64,000 nt of DNA from an uncultured Vampirovibrio sp. (GTDB taxonomy: Bacteria; Cyanobacteriota; Vampirovibrionia; Gastranaerophilales; Gastranaerophilaceae), in NCBI GenBank assembly GCA_910577395.1, contig CAJTLG010000002.1:124001-188000 (forward strand), in the 5' to 3' direction. Each line of letters opens with the position of its first letter. Within the stretch, counting starts at the first letter, position 1. Below the pieces are notes generated by a model that saw only the letters and a program-made list of their open reading frames with translations, searched no databases and was not told the origin of the DNA. Made by a program: the position numbers and the translations under genes. Of the stretch, positions 34,028 to 42,788 are shown in pieces.

Positions 34028-34897
34028 ATGAAAAGTAATATAAAAGCCCAAAAAACAGATATGGACTATATTTTAATCCACAGGGAAACAGTTCAGCCAA
34101 ACCGCGCAGTTATGCTTTTTCACGGGCTTACAGGAAGTCCGTATGAGCTAAAAAAATATGCCAAATTTTTATTTGATAACGGATTTGATGTATATTGCTA
34201 TTGCCTGCCGGGCCATGGCAGCCACCCGATTGACATACATACGGTTAAGGAAAGCGATTGGCGTAATTTTGCAAACGAAAGATACCAAGAATTAAGAAAA
34301 CAGTATGCAGATTTCTTTGTAGGCGGTTTATGTCTTGGTGCAGTGCTTGCACTAAATTTGGCTGAAGAAAACAAGGATGTTTCAGGCGTTATATGTCTTT
34401 CTACCACACTGTTTCTGGACGGTTGGACCATTCCCTGGTACAATTTTTTAATGCCTGTAGGTCTATATACTATCTTAAGATATTATTATACATTCCCTGA
34501 AAGAGAACCTTACGGCATTAAAAACGAAAAAGTAAGGCATACAATCTCAAAGCTAATGAGCAAAAACACAGTTGCCATGGATAATTACCCCTTAAGCTCA
34601 ATTTATGAATTACTTGTGTTATCCAAAAAAGTTAGAACCGGTATTAAAAAAGTATTTACCCCCGCCCTTATAGTACATTCCCTTGAAGACGACCTTACAA
34701 GCACAAAAAGCGCAAAATATGTTTACAAAAATATATCTTCCTTTTACAAGGAATATATGGAACTTTCAGACAGCTATCATCTGGTATTGTATGACAATGA
34801 AAAAGATAAAGTCTACAACAAGACAATAGAATTTATTGACGCATTGTCTTATAAAAGAAATATAACACTTAAAGAACTGCAGAACAGAAAAAGGTGA
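34028..34897 (+). CDS. Alpha/beta hydrolase, esterase-like, with cysteine nucleophile
   Basis: A 289-residue alpha/beta hydrolase resembling Est30-type carboxylesterases and monoacylglycerol lipases: MLFHGLTGSPYELKKYAKFL (oxyanion hole), YCLPGHGSHP, and the nucleophile elbow FFVGGLCLGAVLALN. Position 102, Ser in relatives (GLSLG), is Cys here. The acid is likely in HSLEDDLTS and the base in SDSYHLVLYDNEKD. A Cys-Asp-His triad as in dienelactone hydrolase is possible; otherwise activity is altered. AAGGAACCAA precedes the ATG. It is the third gene of the HAD-aminotransferase run. Confidence 0.8.
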   Translation: MKSNIKAQKTDMDYILIHRETVQPNRAVMLFHGLTGSPYELKKYAKFLFDNGFDVYCYCLPGHGSHPIDIHTVKESDWRNFANERYQELRKQYADFFVGGLCLGAVLALNLAEENKDVSGVICLSTTLFLDGWTIPWYNFLMPVGLYTILRYYYTFPEREPYGIKNEKVRHTISKLMSKNTVAMDNYPLSSIYELLVLSKKVRTGIKKVFTPALIVHSLEDDLTSTKSAKYVYKNISSFYKEYMELSDSYHLVLYDNEKDKVYNKTIEFIDALSYKRNITLKELQNRKR

Positions 34898-35262
34898 ATA
34901 GTTATATGCAAAATTTATTAATTTTTCTTATATGTATAAATATATTTTTAATTTTATCTTTATTTTTTGGCATGACTAATATTTTTAAAGAAGAAACAAG
35001 CCCCAAAATAAGGTCTTATTATTCAGTATTCTTATCCATACTTTTATTCTTATATTTGGCCTCTATTGTGGCTGCAGGTATAAGATATTTATTTATGGCT
35101 GAATACTCAACAAGTCCGTTTTTATTTTTATTCTTTATATTCCCATTTGCAATAGGCAATTTTGCATCATATAAAAAACTAAAGATGTTTACCGTTTTGC
35201 AGATTTTTGTTTTCATTTTGAGTCTTGTGTATATTATTTATCTTTATAAACATATTTATTAA
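34894..35262 (+). CDS. Small four-helix membrane protein
   Basis: A 122-residue, very hydrophobic protein with four likely transmembrane helices (about 6-27, 40-67, 74-90, 96-118). It starts at GTG 34894, overlapping the hydrolase stop by four bases, or at ATG 34906. No family is recognised. Overlap with the hydrolase gene implies cotranscription; it may be a membrane partner, but nothing in its sequence shows a role. Confidence 0.6.
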   Translation: MNSYMQNLLIFLICINIFLILSLFFGMTNIFKEETSPKIRSYYSVFLSILLFLYLASIVAAGIRYLFMAEYSTSPFLFLFFIFPFAIGNFASYKKLKMFTVLQIFVFILSLVYIIYLYKHIY

Positions 35263-35310
35263 TTTTCAAATTTATGTTAATTTAATATAGTAAAATAAAA
35301 TCAAGACTGA

Positions 35311-35946
35311 ATGTGGTTTTTTATGCAGTGCAAATTTTGCGGTCAAAATTTACCAGATAATGCAGTATGCTGCAACAGATGTGGCGGCAGCCTTGCATCA
35401 TCCCCGAAAAGAAAATTTGACATGCCCCGCCCAAGGGAAGAGGAGCTGATTTTTAATATAAAGCCGGCTTTTGATATGTCAATAATAGGTGTAAGAGCAT
35501 TTTTCCTTGCACTGTTTATAGGTGCGGTTGCAACTGCTACAATTGGTACACTGATTACCGTTATATTAAGCTTGCTTGGTTTTTTAAACTGTACAATTGC
35601 ATTTTGGATAACCGGCGGAATATTTTTCTTTGCAACCTTTTTCCTATTTGTATATGTTGCAAAGAAAAACACCATGGCAAGAAAATTTACATTCTACCAA
35701 ACAAAAATGGAATACACTTATAATGCATTTGACGGCAAATTCAGATACCTTGAGTACTCATCAATCCTTGATTCAAGTGTCACAAAAGGTCCTCTTCAAA
35801 AAATGTCCAATCTTGGCAATATATCTTTTATATGTGTCGGCAGTTTCCACGATTATGTTGTTGCAATAGGAGATGTCAGAGACCCTGATTATGTATATAA
35901 AAAAGTTTTGGATTTAATTGAAATAAACAAAAGCCTGCAAAAATAG
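35311..35946 (+). CDS. Zinc-ribbon membrane protein with PH-like domain
   Basis: A 211-residue protein in three parts: an N-terminal zinc ribbon MQCKFCGQNLPDNAVCCNRC (about 5-25), two membrane helices (about 62-90 and 97-117), and a C-terminal domain of about 90 residues (KFTFYQTKMEYTYNAFDGKF, then LEYSSILDSS) of the bacterial PH-like (bPH) kind. The start could be ATG 35311 or ATG 35323, the latter placing the zinc ribbon at the very N terminus. Function is unknown; such proteins are usually membrane-associated and poorly characterised. Confidence 0.72.
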   Translation: MWFFMQCKFCGQNLPDNAVCCNRCGGSLASSPKRKFDMPRPREEELIFNIKPAFDMSIIGVRAFFLALFIGAVATATIGTLITVILSLLGFLNCTIAFWITGGIFFFATFFLFVYVAKKNTMARKFTFYQTKMEYTYNAFDGKFRYLEYSSILDSSVTKGPLQKMSNLGNISFICVGSFHDYVVAIGDVRDPDYVYKKVLDLIEINKSLQK

Positions 35947-35964
35947 ATATTCTATAATGTAACT

Positions 35965-36378
35965 TTAAAAGAAGATAATCGGAATAGGAATTATTTTTGT
36001 TTGTTTCTTTATCTTATATCTAAATGTTAAATCCTTTGCACCAATATATTTTTCAAATGAAGGAAACTCAGTTTCTTCCATTTTTTTAATAACCTTTTTA
36101 TCATACCCTTCAGAGCCGGAACTAACCATAATCCAGGCTTTATCAACATGTCCTTTTTTGTTAATCTTTACGGCAAATTGAGGCTCTCTGGTAATATAAG
36201 AAAATGTCCTTGGCATAGCCTTGTATACGGCTGCATTTACTTTACCTGCATATAAATCATAAGCCTCTCTTGTATTATATTTTACAGATTCTTCACTATA
36301 TGTATAATTAGAGGCACCAAAAGCGTAATTAAATAAGCCAAAACACAGCGCCAACATGCAAATCGCGCACTTATTCAT
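35965..36378 (-). CDS. Exported protein with TonB C-terminal-like domain
   Basis: A 137-residue protein with a signal peptide (MNKCAICMLALCFGLFNYAFG, cleaved near residue 21). The mature part reads PQFAVKINKKGHVDKAWIMV then SSGSEGYDKKVIKKME, followed by FRYKIK, the pattern of the TonB C-terminal domain. There is no transmembrane anchor beyond the signal or a proline-rich spacer, and no ExbB/ExbD genes nearby. It is probably a periplasmic TonB-C-only protein rather than an energy transducer. Ribosome binding site GGAG lies about eight bases before the ATG. Confidence 0.7.
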   Translation of the reverse strand: MNKCAICMLALCFGLFNYAFGASNYTYSEESVKYNTREAYDLYAGKVNAAVYKAMPRTFSYITREPQFAVKINKKGHVDKAWIMVSSGSEGYDKKVIKKMEETEFPSFEKYIGAKDLTFRYKIKKQTKIIPIPIIFF

Positions 36379-36408
36379 ATTTTATCTCCGTTCATTATAA
36401 AAGTATTT

Positions 36409-37512
36409 TTATTTTGTTTTTAGGACTTTTTCCTTAATTAAATCACCCATTTTTCGGGTGCCGATAAGCTCCTTGCCCTCACTCATAATATCTGCTGTTC
36501 TGTATCCGTTTCTTAGCACTTCTTTAATAGATTTCTCAATTAAATTATATGCTTCATCCATTTTGAATGAATATTTAAGCATCATGCCGGCAGAAAGTAT
36601 TGTAGCAATAGGGTTTACAACATCCTTGCCCCTTAAATCAGGTGCAGAGCCATGAATTGGCTCATAAAGAGCTGTTTTTGCATCTTCGCCAAGGCTTGCG
36701 CTTGGTAAAAGTCCCAAGGAGCCTGACAACATTGATGCTTCATCAGATAAAATATCGCCAAATATGTTACCTGTCACTATTGTATCAAACTGTTTTGGTG
36801 CCCTAATTAGCTGCATAGCAGCATTATCCACGTACATATGTGATAATTCAACCTCGGGATAATCTTTAGCAACTTCTAAAACAATCTCTCTCCAGAGTCT
36901 TGAAACATCAAGCACGTTGGCCTTGTCAACCGAACAAAGTTTTTTACCTCTCACCATAGCAGTTTCAAAGGCAATCTTTGCAATACGGCGCACTTCATCC
37001 TCGGAATAAATCATATTATTAAAGCCGTATCTTGTACCGTTGCCGTCTTTATCAAGCCTTACCTCAACCCCTTTAGGTTCACCAAAATACACATCCCCCG
37101 TTAGTTCGCGGATAATCATAATATCTACACCCGCTACATTTTCAGGTTTCAGAGGGCTTGACGATACAAGCTCATCCCAAACTATCGCAGGGCGTAGATT
37201 TGCAAATAAACCAAGTGCTTTTCTTATTCCAAGTAATGCTCTTTCGGGCCTTACCTCAGGAGGAAGAGTGTCATATTTCCAATCCCCGACAGCCCCTAGC
37301 ATAACAGCATCTGCCTCTTTTGCCGTTTTAACTGTTTCATCGGGCAGCGGAACGCCGGTTTTTTCATAGGCAATACCGCCTATAAGTTCATCTTTATAAT
37401 CAATTTTAAAATCAAAAACTTCCCCTGCAGCATTAAGCACCTTTTTTGCTTCATCCATAATTTCAGGGCCGATACCATCCCCTGAAACGACTGCAACTTT
37501 ATATTCTTTCAC
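36409..37512 (-). CDS. leuB: 3-isopropylmalate dehydrogenase
   Basis: A 367-residue NAD-dependent decarboxylating dehydrogenase, third step of leucine synthesis. Seen: VAVVSGDGIGPEIMDEAKKV, DAVMLGAVGDWKYD, RPERALLGIRKALGLFANLR, IIRELTGDVYFGEPKG, SVDKANVLDVSRLWREIV, and GNIFGDILSDEASMLSGSLG then LLPSAS, with PIHGSAPDLRGK for the cofactor. It starts at GTG 37512 with AGGAG upstream, three bases after leuD. LeuC and LeuA genes are not in this window. Confidence 0.95.
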   Translation of the reverse strand: MKEYKVAVVSGDGIGPEIMDEAKKVLNAAGEVFDFKIDYKDELIGGIAYEKTGVPLPDETVKTAKEADAVMLGAVGDWKYDTLPPEVRPERALLGIRKALGLFANLRPAIVWDELVSSSPLKPENVAGVDIMIIRELTGDVYFGEPKGVEVRLDKDGNGTRYGFNNMIYSEDEVRRIAKIAFETAMVRGKKLCSVDKANVLDVSRLWREIVLEVAKDYPEVELSHMYVDNAAMQLIRAPKQFDTIVTGNIFGDILSDEASMLSGSLGLLPSASLGEDAKTALYEPIHGSAPDLRGKDVVNPIATILSAGMMLKYSFKMDEAYNLIEKSIKEVLRNGYRTADIMSEGKELIGTRKMGDLIKEKVLKTK

Positions 37513-37515
37513 CGG

Positions 37516-38007
37516 TTAAACTCCTAGCTTTTTCTTTGTATAATTTACAAGGCCGCCAACATCAATTAATTCCTGAATTTCTTTAGGAAAAACCGTAACG
37601 GCATACTCTTTTCCGGTTGTTAAATTTTTAACAACCCCATTATCCAAATCCATACAAATTTCATCACCGTTTTTTGTTTCATCTGGTAATTTATCATTTT
37701 CAATAATTACAAGGCCGATATTTATAGCATTTCTGTAGAAAATTCTTGCAAAACTTTTTGCTATAACAGCACTTACGCCGGACGCTTTAATTGCTATAGG
37801 CGCGTGTTCACGGCTGGAACCGCAGCCGAAATTATCTTTTGCTATAATAAAATCACCTTTTTGCACATTTTTATAAAAATCTTTATCAATATCTTCCATA
37901 CAATGTTCCGCTAATTCTTTAGGGTCACTGGTATTTAGATATCTTGCAGGAATTATTACATCCGTATCAACATCATCCCCGTAAACAAAACTTTTACCTT
38001 TTTTCAA
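37516..38007 (-). CDS. leuD: 3-isopropylmalate dehydratase small subunit
   Basis: A 163-residue small subunit of isopropylmalate isomerase, archaeal/bacterial short form. Typical: YGDDVDTDVIIPARYLNTSD near the N terminus, DNFGCGSSREHAPIAIKASG, and FYRNAINIGLVIIEND. It starts at TTG 38007 with a strong GGAGGAG site. The partner leuC is missing beside it; leuC usually precedes leuD. Confidence 0.94.
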   Translation of the reverse strand: MKKGKSFVYGDDVDTDVIIPARYLNTSDPKELAEHCMEDIDKDFYKNVQKGDFIIAKDNFGCGSSREHAPIAIKASGVSAVIAKSFARIFYRNAINIGLVIIENDKLPDETKNGDEICMDLDNGVVKNLTTGKEYAVTVFPKEIQELIDVGGLVNYTKKKLGV

Positions 38008-38161
38008 AATATCTCCTCCATTTGTTCCATTTACTTTTTAAACTCTATTTCATATTATAAACATAAAGAAGAGTTCACTACAAATTATATCAGCTTTTCT
38101 TTTATGCGATTGTTTATTTTTGTAAAAAAATAAAGCCACTAGTTAGTAAAAGGAGAAAAAA

Positions 38162-38365
38162 ATGAGATTACAAGAAAGCATTATCGAAGCGGTTGGCCAA
38201 GTTTATAACTATCTTGCTGAAAACGGTGAAGTAACTACTAAAAAACTTCAAAAAGACCTTGGTATGAGAGAAGATAGCATGAACCTAAGTTTCGGTTGGT
38301 TATCAAGAGAAGATAAAATCCAAATTGAGAAAAAAGGTGCCTATACAAAAGTTAGTTTAATATAG
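38162..38365 (+). CDS. Winged-helix domain protein (DUF2582-like)
   Basis: A 67-residue single winged-helix domain: VGQVYNYLAENGEVTTKKLQ, KDLGMREDSMNLSFGWLSRE, then DKIQIEKKGAYTKVSL. The layout matches the small winged-helix DUF2582 (PF10771) family, found mainly in anaerobes; its target is unknown. AAAGGAG precedes the ATG, and a strong terminator follows at 38385-38439, so it forms a monocistronic unit. Confidence 0.8.
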   Translation: MRLQESIIEAVGQVYNYLAENGEVTTKKLQKDLGMREDSMNLSFGWLSREDKIQIEKKGAYTKVSLI

Positions 38366-38384
38366 TTAAATTAATTCAAATTTA

Positions 38385-38439
38385 TAAAAGTCGCTCTTAA
38401 CAATATTATTTGCAAATATTGACAAGGGCGACTTTTTTT
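38385..38439 (+). terminator. Intrinsic terminator after the winged-helix gene
   Basis: Stem AAAGTCGCTCTT / AAGGGCGACTTT enclosing about 27 bases, followed by a run of T. A second small AT-rich hairpin lies in the loop. Confidence 0.85.
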
Positions 38440-38511
38440 ATGACAATATTATTTATGTTTATGTTAAAATCATCATAACGATTGACTATTAAATAAAAGG
38501 AATACGAAAAA

Positions 38512-38877
38512 ATGGCAGTACCAAAGAAAAGAACAGGTAAATCAGCACAAGCTAAAAGAAGAGCTAACTGGAAAGCAACAGTGCCTGCAACTACAACATG
38601 TAAAAATTGCGGAAGCGTTGTTTTAACACATACAGTTTGCCCTGAATGCGGAACATACAAAAACAAAATTGTAAGCATTAAAGGGCAAAACATAGCAGAA
38701 CAAGAAACAAAAGAAGAAGTTAAAGAAACTAAAAAAACTGCAAAAAAAGTAAAAGAAACAGAAACAAAGGTTGAAGAAACAAAAGAAGAGACAGCCGAAG
38801 TTTCTGAAGAAAAGCCAAAAAGAGTAAGAAAAACCAAAAAAGCTGATACGGAAAATACCGAAAGCGAAGAAAAATAG
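38512..38877 (+). CDS. rpmF: 50S ribosomal protein L32 with long charged C-terminal extension
   Basis: A 121-residue L32. Residues 1-58 are canonical: MAVPKKRTGKSAQAKRRANW, then the zinc ribbon CKNCGSVVLTHTVCPECGTY. The normal protein ends at about residue 57-60; here about 60 further residues rich in Lys, Glu and Thr follow (KKVKETETKVEETKEETAEV), ending DTENTESEEK. The extension has no cysteines and looks disordered. The gene precedes plsX, the common rpmF-plsX-fab arrangement. Confidence 0.93.
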   Translation: MAVPKKRTGKSAQAKRRANWKATVPATTTCKNCGSVVLTHTVCPECGTYKNKIVSIKGQNIAEQETKEEVKETKKTAKKVKETETKVEETKEETAEVSEEKPKRVRKTKKADTENTESEEK

Positions 38878-38965
38878 AAGTAACGGCAGGCAGCCACATG
38901 CCTGCCAACTTACATACCAAATAAAAAAATTAAGGGTAGGACTTGTTTTTGAGGAAGTTAGTATT

Positions 38966-40015
38966 ATGACAAGAATAGCAATAGATGCTATGGGCGGAGA
39001 CCATGCGCCAAGAGAGATTGTTAAAGGTGCTGTTTGGGCAGCGCTTGATTATGGTGTTCCGATAGAACTTGTCGGCAAAGAAGATGAAATTAAAGCCGAG
39101 CTTGAAAATATTCAAAAAACCGGTATAAAGTCTATGCGCGGCGGTTATTTTCATCACAATATTAAGGTTGACCTTTCAAAACTTGATATAAAAATTACCC
39201 ATGCTGATGAAGTAATTGAAATGGGCGAAGCTGTCGGTCAAGCAATAAGGAAAAAGAAAAAATCTTCGATAGTCTTAACTGTTGATGCGGTAGCTCAGGG
39301 AAGTTCCGATGCTATTGTAGCAGCAGGCTCTACAGGTGCTGCTATGGCCTCAAGTTTATTTGGGCTTGGCAGATTAAACGGTATCGAAAGACCGGCAATA
39401 TGCGTAACATTGCCCGGCATGAAACATCCGTTTGTTTTACTGGACGCCGGCGCAAACAGCAGCTGTACACCTGAAATGTTATGCCAATTTGCAATTATGG
39501 GCTCAACCTTTGTAAAAAATGTATACGGAAGGGAAAACCCCACAGTCGGCGTCTTAAATATAGGTGAAGAGGCAGGCAAAGGTAACGAGCTTGTCCAAAC
39601 CACATATAAAATGCTCCAGGAAAATGAACAAGGCATTAACTTTATAGGAAATGTTGAAGGAAAAGAAATTTTCCATGGCAACTGCGATGTTATAGTTTGT
39701 GACGGCTTTGTCGGCAATGTTGCCTTAAAAATAATAGAAGGCTCTTCTTATATGTTATTCAAAATGATTAAAGAAGAATTCAATTCTAATATTATTTCAA
39801 AAATTATCGGTCTTTTAGCTAAACCATTCATGAAAAGAATATACAAGAGAATTAACTATGAAGAATTTGGCGGAGCACTGCTTTTAGGTGTTAAAGGTAT
39901 AACCGTTATAGCGCACGGCAGAAGTACGGCATATGCCATTAAAAATGCCGTACGTGTAGCCAAAGAGGCCGTTGAAACCGGCGTAAACAAAAAAATAGCA
40001 GAATTTTTTCAATAA
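38966..40015 (+). CDS. plsX: Phosphate acyltransferase PlsX
   Basis: A 349-residue acyl-ACP:phosphate acyltransferase, making acyl phosphate for phospholipid synthesis. Family markers: RIAIDAMGGDHAPREIVKGA, SSDAIVAAGSTGAAMASSLF, LPGMKHPFVLLDAGANSSC, VGVLNIGEEAGKGN, INFIGNVEGKEIFHGNCDVI and ITVIAHGRSTAYAIKNA. GAGGAAG lies before the ATG. It heads the plsX-fabH-fabD-fabG run. Confidence 0.96.
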   Translation: MTRIAIDAMGGDHAPREIVKGAVWAALDYGVPIELVGKEDEIKAELENIQKTGIKSMRGGYFHHNIKVDLSKLDIKITHADEVIEMGEAVGQAIRKKKKSSIVLTVDAVAQGSSDAIVAAGSTGAAMASSLFGLGRLNGIERPAICVTLPGMKHPFVLLDAGANSSCTPEMLCQFAIMGSTFVKNVYGRENPTVGVLNIGEEAGKGNELVQTTYKMLQENEQGINFIGNVEGKEIFHGNCDVIVCDGFVGNVALKIIEGSSYMLFKMIKEEFNSNIISKIIGLLAKPFMKRIYKRINYEEFGGALLLGVKGITVIAHGRSTAYAIKNAVRVAKEAVETGVNKKIAEFFQ

Positions 40016-40044
40016 ACAATTATACTTTTAAGGATTATAATAAT

Positions 40045-41055
40045 ATGAATTTTAAACCCGTACAAATACTTTCAATAGGTATGTCAATACCGGAAACAGT
40101 TATCACCAACGATAATTTAACAAAAATTTTAGATACGTCGGATGAATGGATTTCAACAAGGACGGGAATAAAACAAAGACACATAGCTAACGGTGATGAA
40201 AACTCCACCCTGTTTGGCATAAATGCCGCTAAAGATGCTCTTGATAAAGCAGGAATATCCGGCGAAGAGATTGATGCCATTGTTGTTGCAACTTCAAACC
40301 CATACAATATCTATCCTTCAACAGGATGCGCCATTCAGGAGGCCATAGGTGCAAAAAATGCCATTGCTTTTGATATAACCGTTGCTTGCACAGGCATGAT
40401 TTATGCACTTGAAATTGGCCGCTCTTTTATATCAACAGGTAAATATAAAAACGTTTTGCTTGTTGCAACCGATACCAACTCTAAATTTTTAGACTGGACA
40501 GACAGAGGCAGCTGTGTATTATTCGGAGATGGCGCAAGCTCTATTTTGATTACAGAGGCAAAAGACGGCAATGATGATATCATAGCCCTGAATGTCAATG
40601 CTGATGGTACCATGGGTAAACACATAACAATGAACCTTATTGGTGATAATTGCCCGCTTGTAGAGCCTGCAAAAGAAGGTTGCAAAAAAATCACCATGAA
40701 CGGCAAAGAAGTTTACAAATTTGTAATGCATACAATGCCCGAATCTATTATGCAGTGCCTGGCAGATGCAAATATGGAACCAAAAGACATTGATTATCTT
40801 GTGCCTCATCAGGCAAATCTCAGAATTATTGAAGGCCTTCAAAACCGTCTTGAATTTAGCGATGACAAAGTTATTGTAAATATTGATAAATACGGCAATA
40901 CATCTGCTGCCTCTGTTCCTATTGCCCTATACGAAGGTATTGAAACAGGTAAAATCAAAACACCATCATACGCTATCCTATGTGCGTTTGGTGCAGGTAT
41001 GGCCTGGGGGTCAGCCGTTGTAAGGCTTAGAGAAAATTTGAACAAAAAATCTTAA
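40045..41055 (+). CDS. fabH: 3-oxoacyl-ACP synthase III
   Basis: A 336-residue KAS III, condensing an acyl-CoA primer (usually acetyl-CoA) with malonyl-ACP. The Cys-His-Asn triad is visible: FDITVACTGMIYALEIGRSF, YLVPHQANLRIIEGLQNR, and DKYGNTSAASVPIALYE. TSDEWISTRTGIKQRHIA near residue 32 is also typical. It follows plsX by 29 bases. It should start fatty acid chains in this cell. Confidence 0.96.
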   Translation: MNFKPVQILSIGMSIPETVITNDNLTKILDTSDEWISTRTGIKQRHIANGDENSTLFGINAAKDALDKAGISGEEIDAIVVATSNPYNIYPSTGCAIQEAIGAKNAIAFDITVACTGMIYALEIGRSFISTGKYKNVLLVATDTNSKFLDWTDRGSCVLFGDGASSILITEAKDGNDDIIALNVNADGTMGKHITMNLIGDNCPLVEPAKEGCKKITMNGKEVYKFVMHTMPESIMQCLADANMEPKDIDYLVPHQANLRIIEGLQNRLEFSDDKVIVNIDKYGNTSAASVPIALYEGIETGKIKTPSYAILCAFGAGMAWGSAVVRLRENLNKKS

Positions 41056-41084
41056 AAATTATAAAGAAATCAGGAGATAGAAAT

Positions 41085-42044
41085 TTGAGAAAAATTGCTT
41101 TTATATTCCCGGGACAAGGTGCGCAAAGTACCGGCATGGGGTTAAGTTTGTTTGAAAATTTTGAAAGTGCAAAAGCGGTATTTAATAAAGCTGACAGTGT
41201 TCTAAAGAAAAGTGTTTCCAAGCTATGTTTTGAAGGCCCTGATGAAGCCCTAAAGCAAACGGTGAACACTCAAAGCTGCCTGCTTACTGTATCAATAGCA
41301 GCACTTGAGGCTCTAAAAGAAATTTCAAAAGGTGAAATTAAAGCGGATTATGCCCTGGGGCATTCGCTTGGTGAATATTCCGCAATGTATGCTGCAGGTG
41401 TTATGGATTTAGATAATATCCTTCTTGCTATCCAAAAAAGAGCAGATTTAATGCAGGAAGCATGTGAGAATTCTAAACCCGGCGCTATGAGTGCAATTTT
41501 AGGCTTAGATGAAACAAAAATTAAAGAATGTCTTGCTGCTGCAAGCTCAAAAGGGTTGGTTAGCATTGCAAATTACAATGAGCCAAACCAAATTGTTATA
41601 ACAGGTGAAGCTGATGCCGTAAATTATGCTAATGAATTATTAAAAGAGGCAGGCGCAAAAAGGGTTGTACCGCTTGCTGTTTCAGGCGGCTTTCATTCTA
41701 AATTAATGCAAAGTGCAAGTGATAAATTTAAAGATTTTGTAACTGCACTTCAAATTAATGATGCAAAAATTCCTGTAATTACAAACGTGGATGCCAAATT
41801 AACAACAAAGGCTGAAGATTTTAAAACCAAAATGCCGGAGCAGATAAGCTCATCAGTTTATTGGACCCAATCAATCAAGTCGTTGTTGGAGCTTGGTGTG
41901 GATACATTTATAGAACTTGGTAACGGAAAAGTTTTAAGCGGATTAAACAGAAAAATTTGTCCGCCCGAGGTTAAAACATATAATGTATTTGATAAAGAGT
42001 CTTTGGAGGCTACGATTGAAGCACTAAATGCAATTAACGTATAA
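41085..42044 (+). CDS. fabD: Malonyl-CoA:ACP transacylase
   Basis: A 319-residue malonyl transferase. IAFIFPGQGAQSTGMGLSLF at the N terminus, the active-site Ser in ALGHSLGEYSAMYAAGVM, QKRADLMQEAC, NQIVITGEADAV and AVSGGFHSKLMQSASDKF match the family. Translation starts at TTG 41085 with CAGGAGATAGAAA upstream. It lies 29 bases after fabH. Confidence 0.96.
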   Translation: MRKIAFIFPGQGAQSTGMGLSLFENFESAKAVFNKADSVLKKSVSKLCFEGPDEALKQTVNTQSCLLTVSIAALEALKEISKGEIKADYALGHSLGEYSAMYAAGVMDLDNILLAIQKRADLMQEACENSKPGAMSAILGLDETKIKECLAAASSKGLVSIANYNEPNQIVITGEADAVNYANELLKEAGAKRVVPLAVSGGFHSKLMQSASDKFKDFVTALQINDAKIPVITNVDAKLTTKAEDFKTKMPEQISSSVYWTQSIKSLLELGVDTFIELGNGKVLSGLNRKICPPEVKTYNVFDKESLEATIEALNAINV

Positions 42045-42059
42045 AAGGAGAATTATAAA

Positions 42060-42788
42060 ATGACAGATAAAAAAGTGGCCCTTGTAACAGGCGGCTCAAG
42101 AGGAATAGGTAAAGCTTGCGCGTTAGAACTTGCACGCGCAGGATACGATGTTATTATAAATTACGCAGGAAATGAAGAGGCTGCAAACAAAACAGTAAAG
42201 GAAATCAAGGCTCTTGGGCAAAACGCTGCAGCTAAAAAATTTGATGTATCAAATAAAGAAACTGCCGAAACCGCAATAAATGAAATTCTTGCGGAATTTG
42301 GCAGAATTGACGTTCTTGTAAATAATGCCGGTATAACACGTGACAATCTTTTTATGCGAATGAAAGATGAAGAATGGTTAAGTGTAATCAATACAAATCT
42401 TAATTCCGCATACTTTGTAACACAGCCTGTTTCAAAGATTATGATAAAACAAAGAAGCGGCTCTATCGTAAATATGGCATCGGTTTCAGGGATATACGGA
42501 AATGCAGGCCAGGCAAACTATTCTGCGGCAAAAGCCGGCATGGTAGGTTTCACTAAAGCTCTAGCGAAAGAATTAGCCTCAAGAAACATAAGGGTTAATG
42601 CTGTGGCACCCGGCTTTATCCAAACTGATATGACCAAAGATTTACCTGTAGACAAAATTGTAGAAAGAATACCTCTAAAAACTTTAGGGCAACCCGAAGA
42701 TATTGCAAAAACGGTAAAATTCCTTGCTGTTGATGCTAATTATATTACAGGCCAGGTGATTGGTGTAGATGGTGGCCTTGTTATATAA
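42060..42788 (+). CDS. fabG: 3-oxoacyl-ACP reductase
   Basis: A 242-residue short-chain dehydrogenase reducing 3-oxoacyl-ACP with NADPH. Cofactor loop ALVTGGSRGIGKACALELAR, VLVNNAGITRDNLFMRMKDE, catalytic Ser in NMASVSGIYGN, and Tyr/Lys in ANYSAAKAGMVGFTKALAKE, with PGFIQTDMT. AAGGAG precedes the ATG. In the usual cluster acpP would follow; here an ankyrin-repeat gene overlaps its end instead. Confidence 0.96.
   Translation: MTDKKVALVTGGSRGIGKACALELARAGYDVIINYAGNEEAANKTVKEIKALGQNAAAKKFDVSNKETAETAINEILAEFGRIDVLVNNAGITRDNLFMRMKDEEWLSVINTNLNSAYFVTQPVSKIMIKQRSGSIVNMASVSGIYGNAGQANYSAAKAGMVGFTKALAKELASRNIRVNAVAPGFIQTDMTKDLPVDKIVERIPLKTLGQPEDIAKTVKFLAVDANYITGQVIGVDGGLVI

Noticed and set aside
38406..38897. 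Phe/Ser/Val-rich minus-strand frame
   Set aside because: It is the antisense shadow of the Lys/Glu-rich tail of rpmF.
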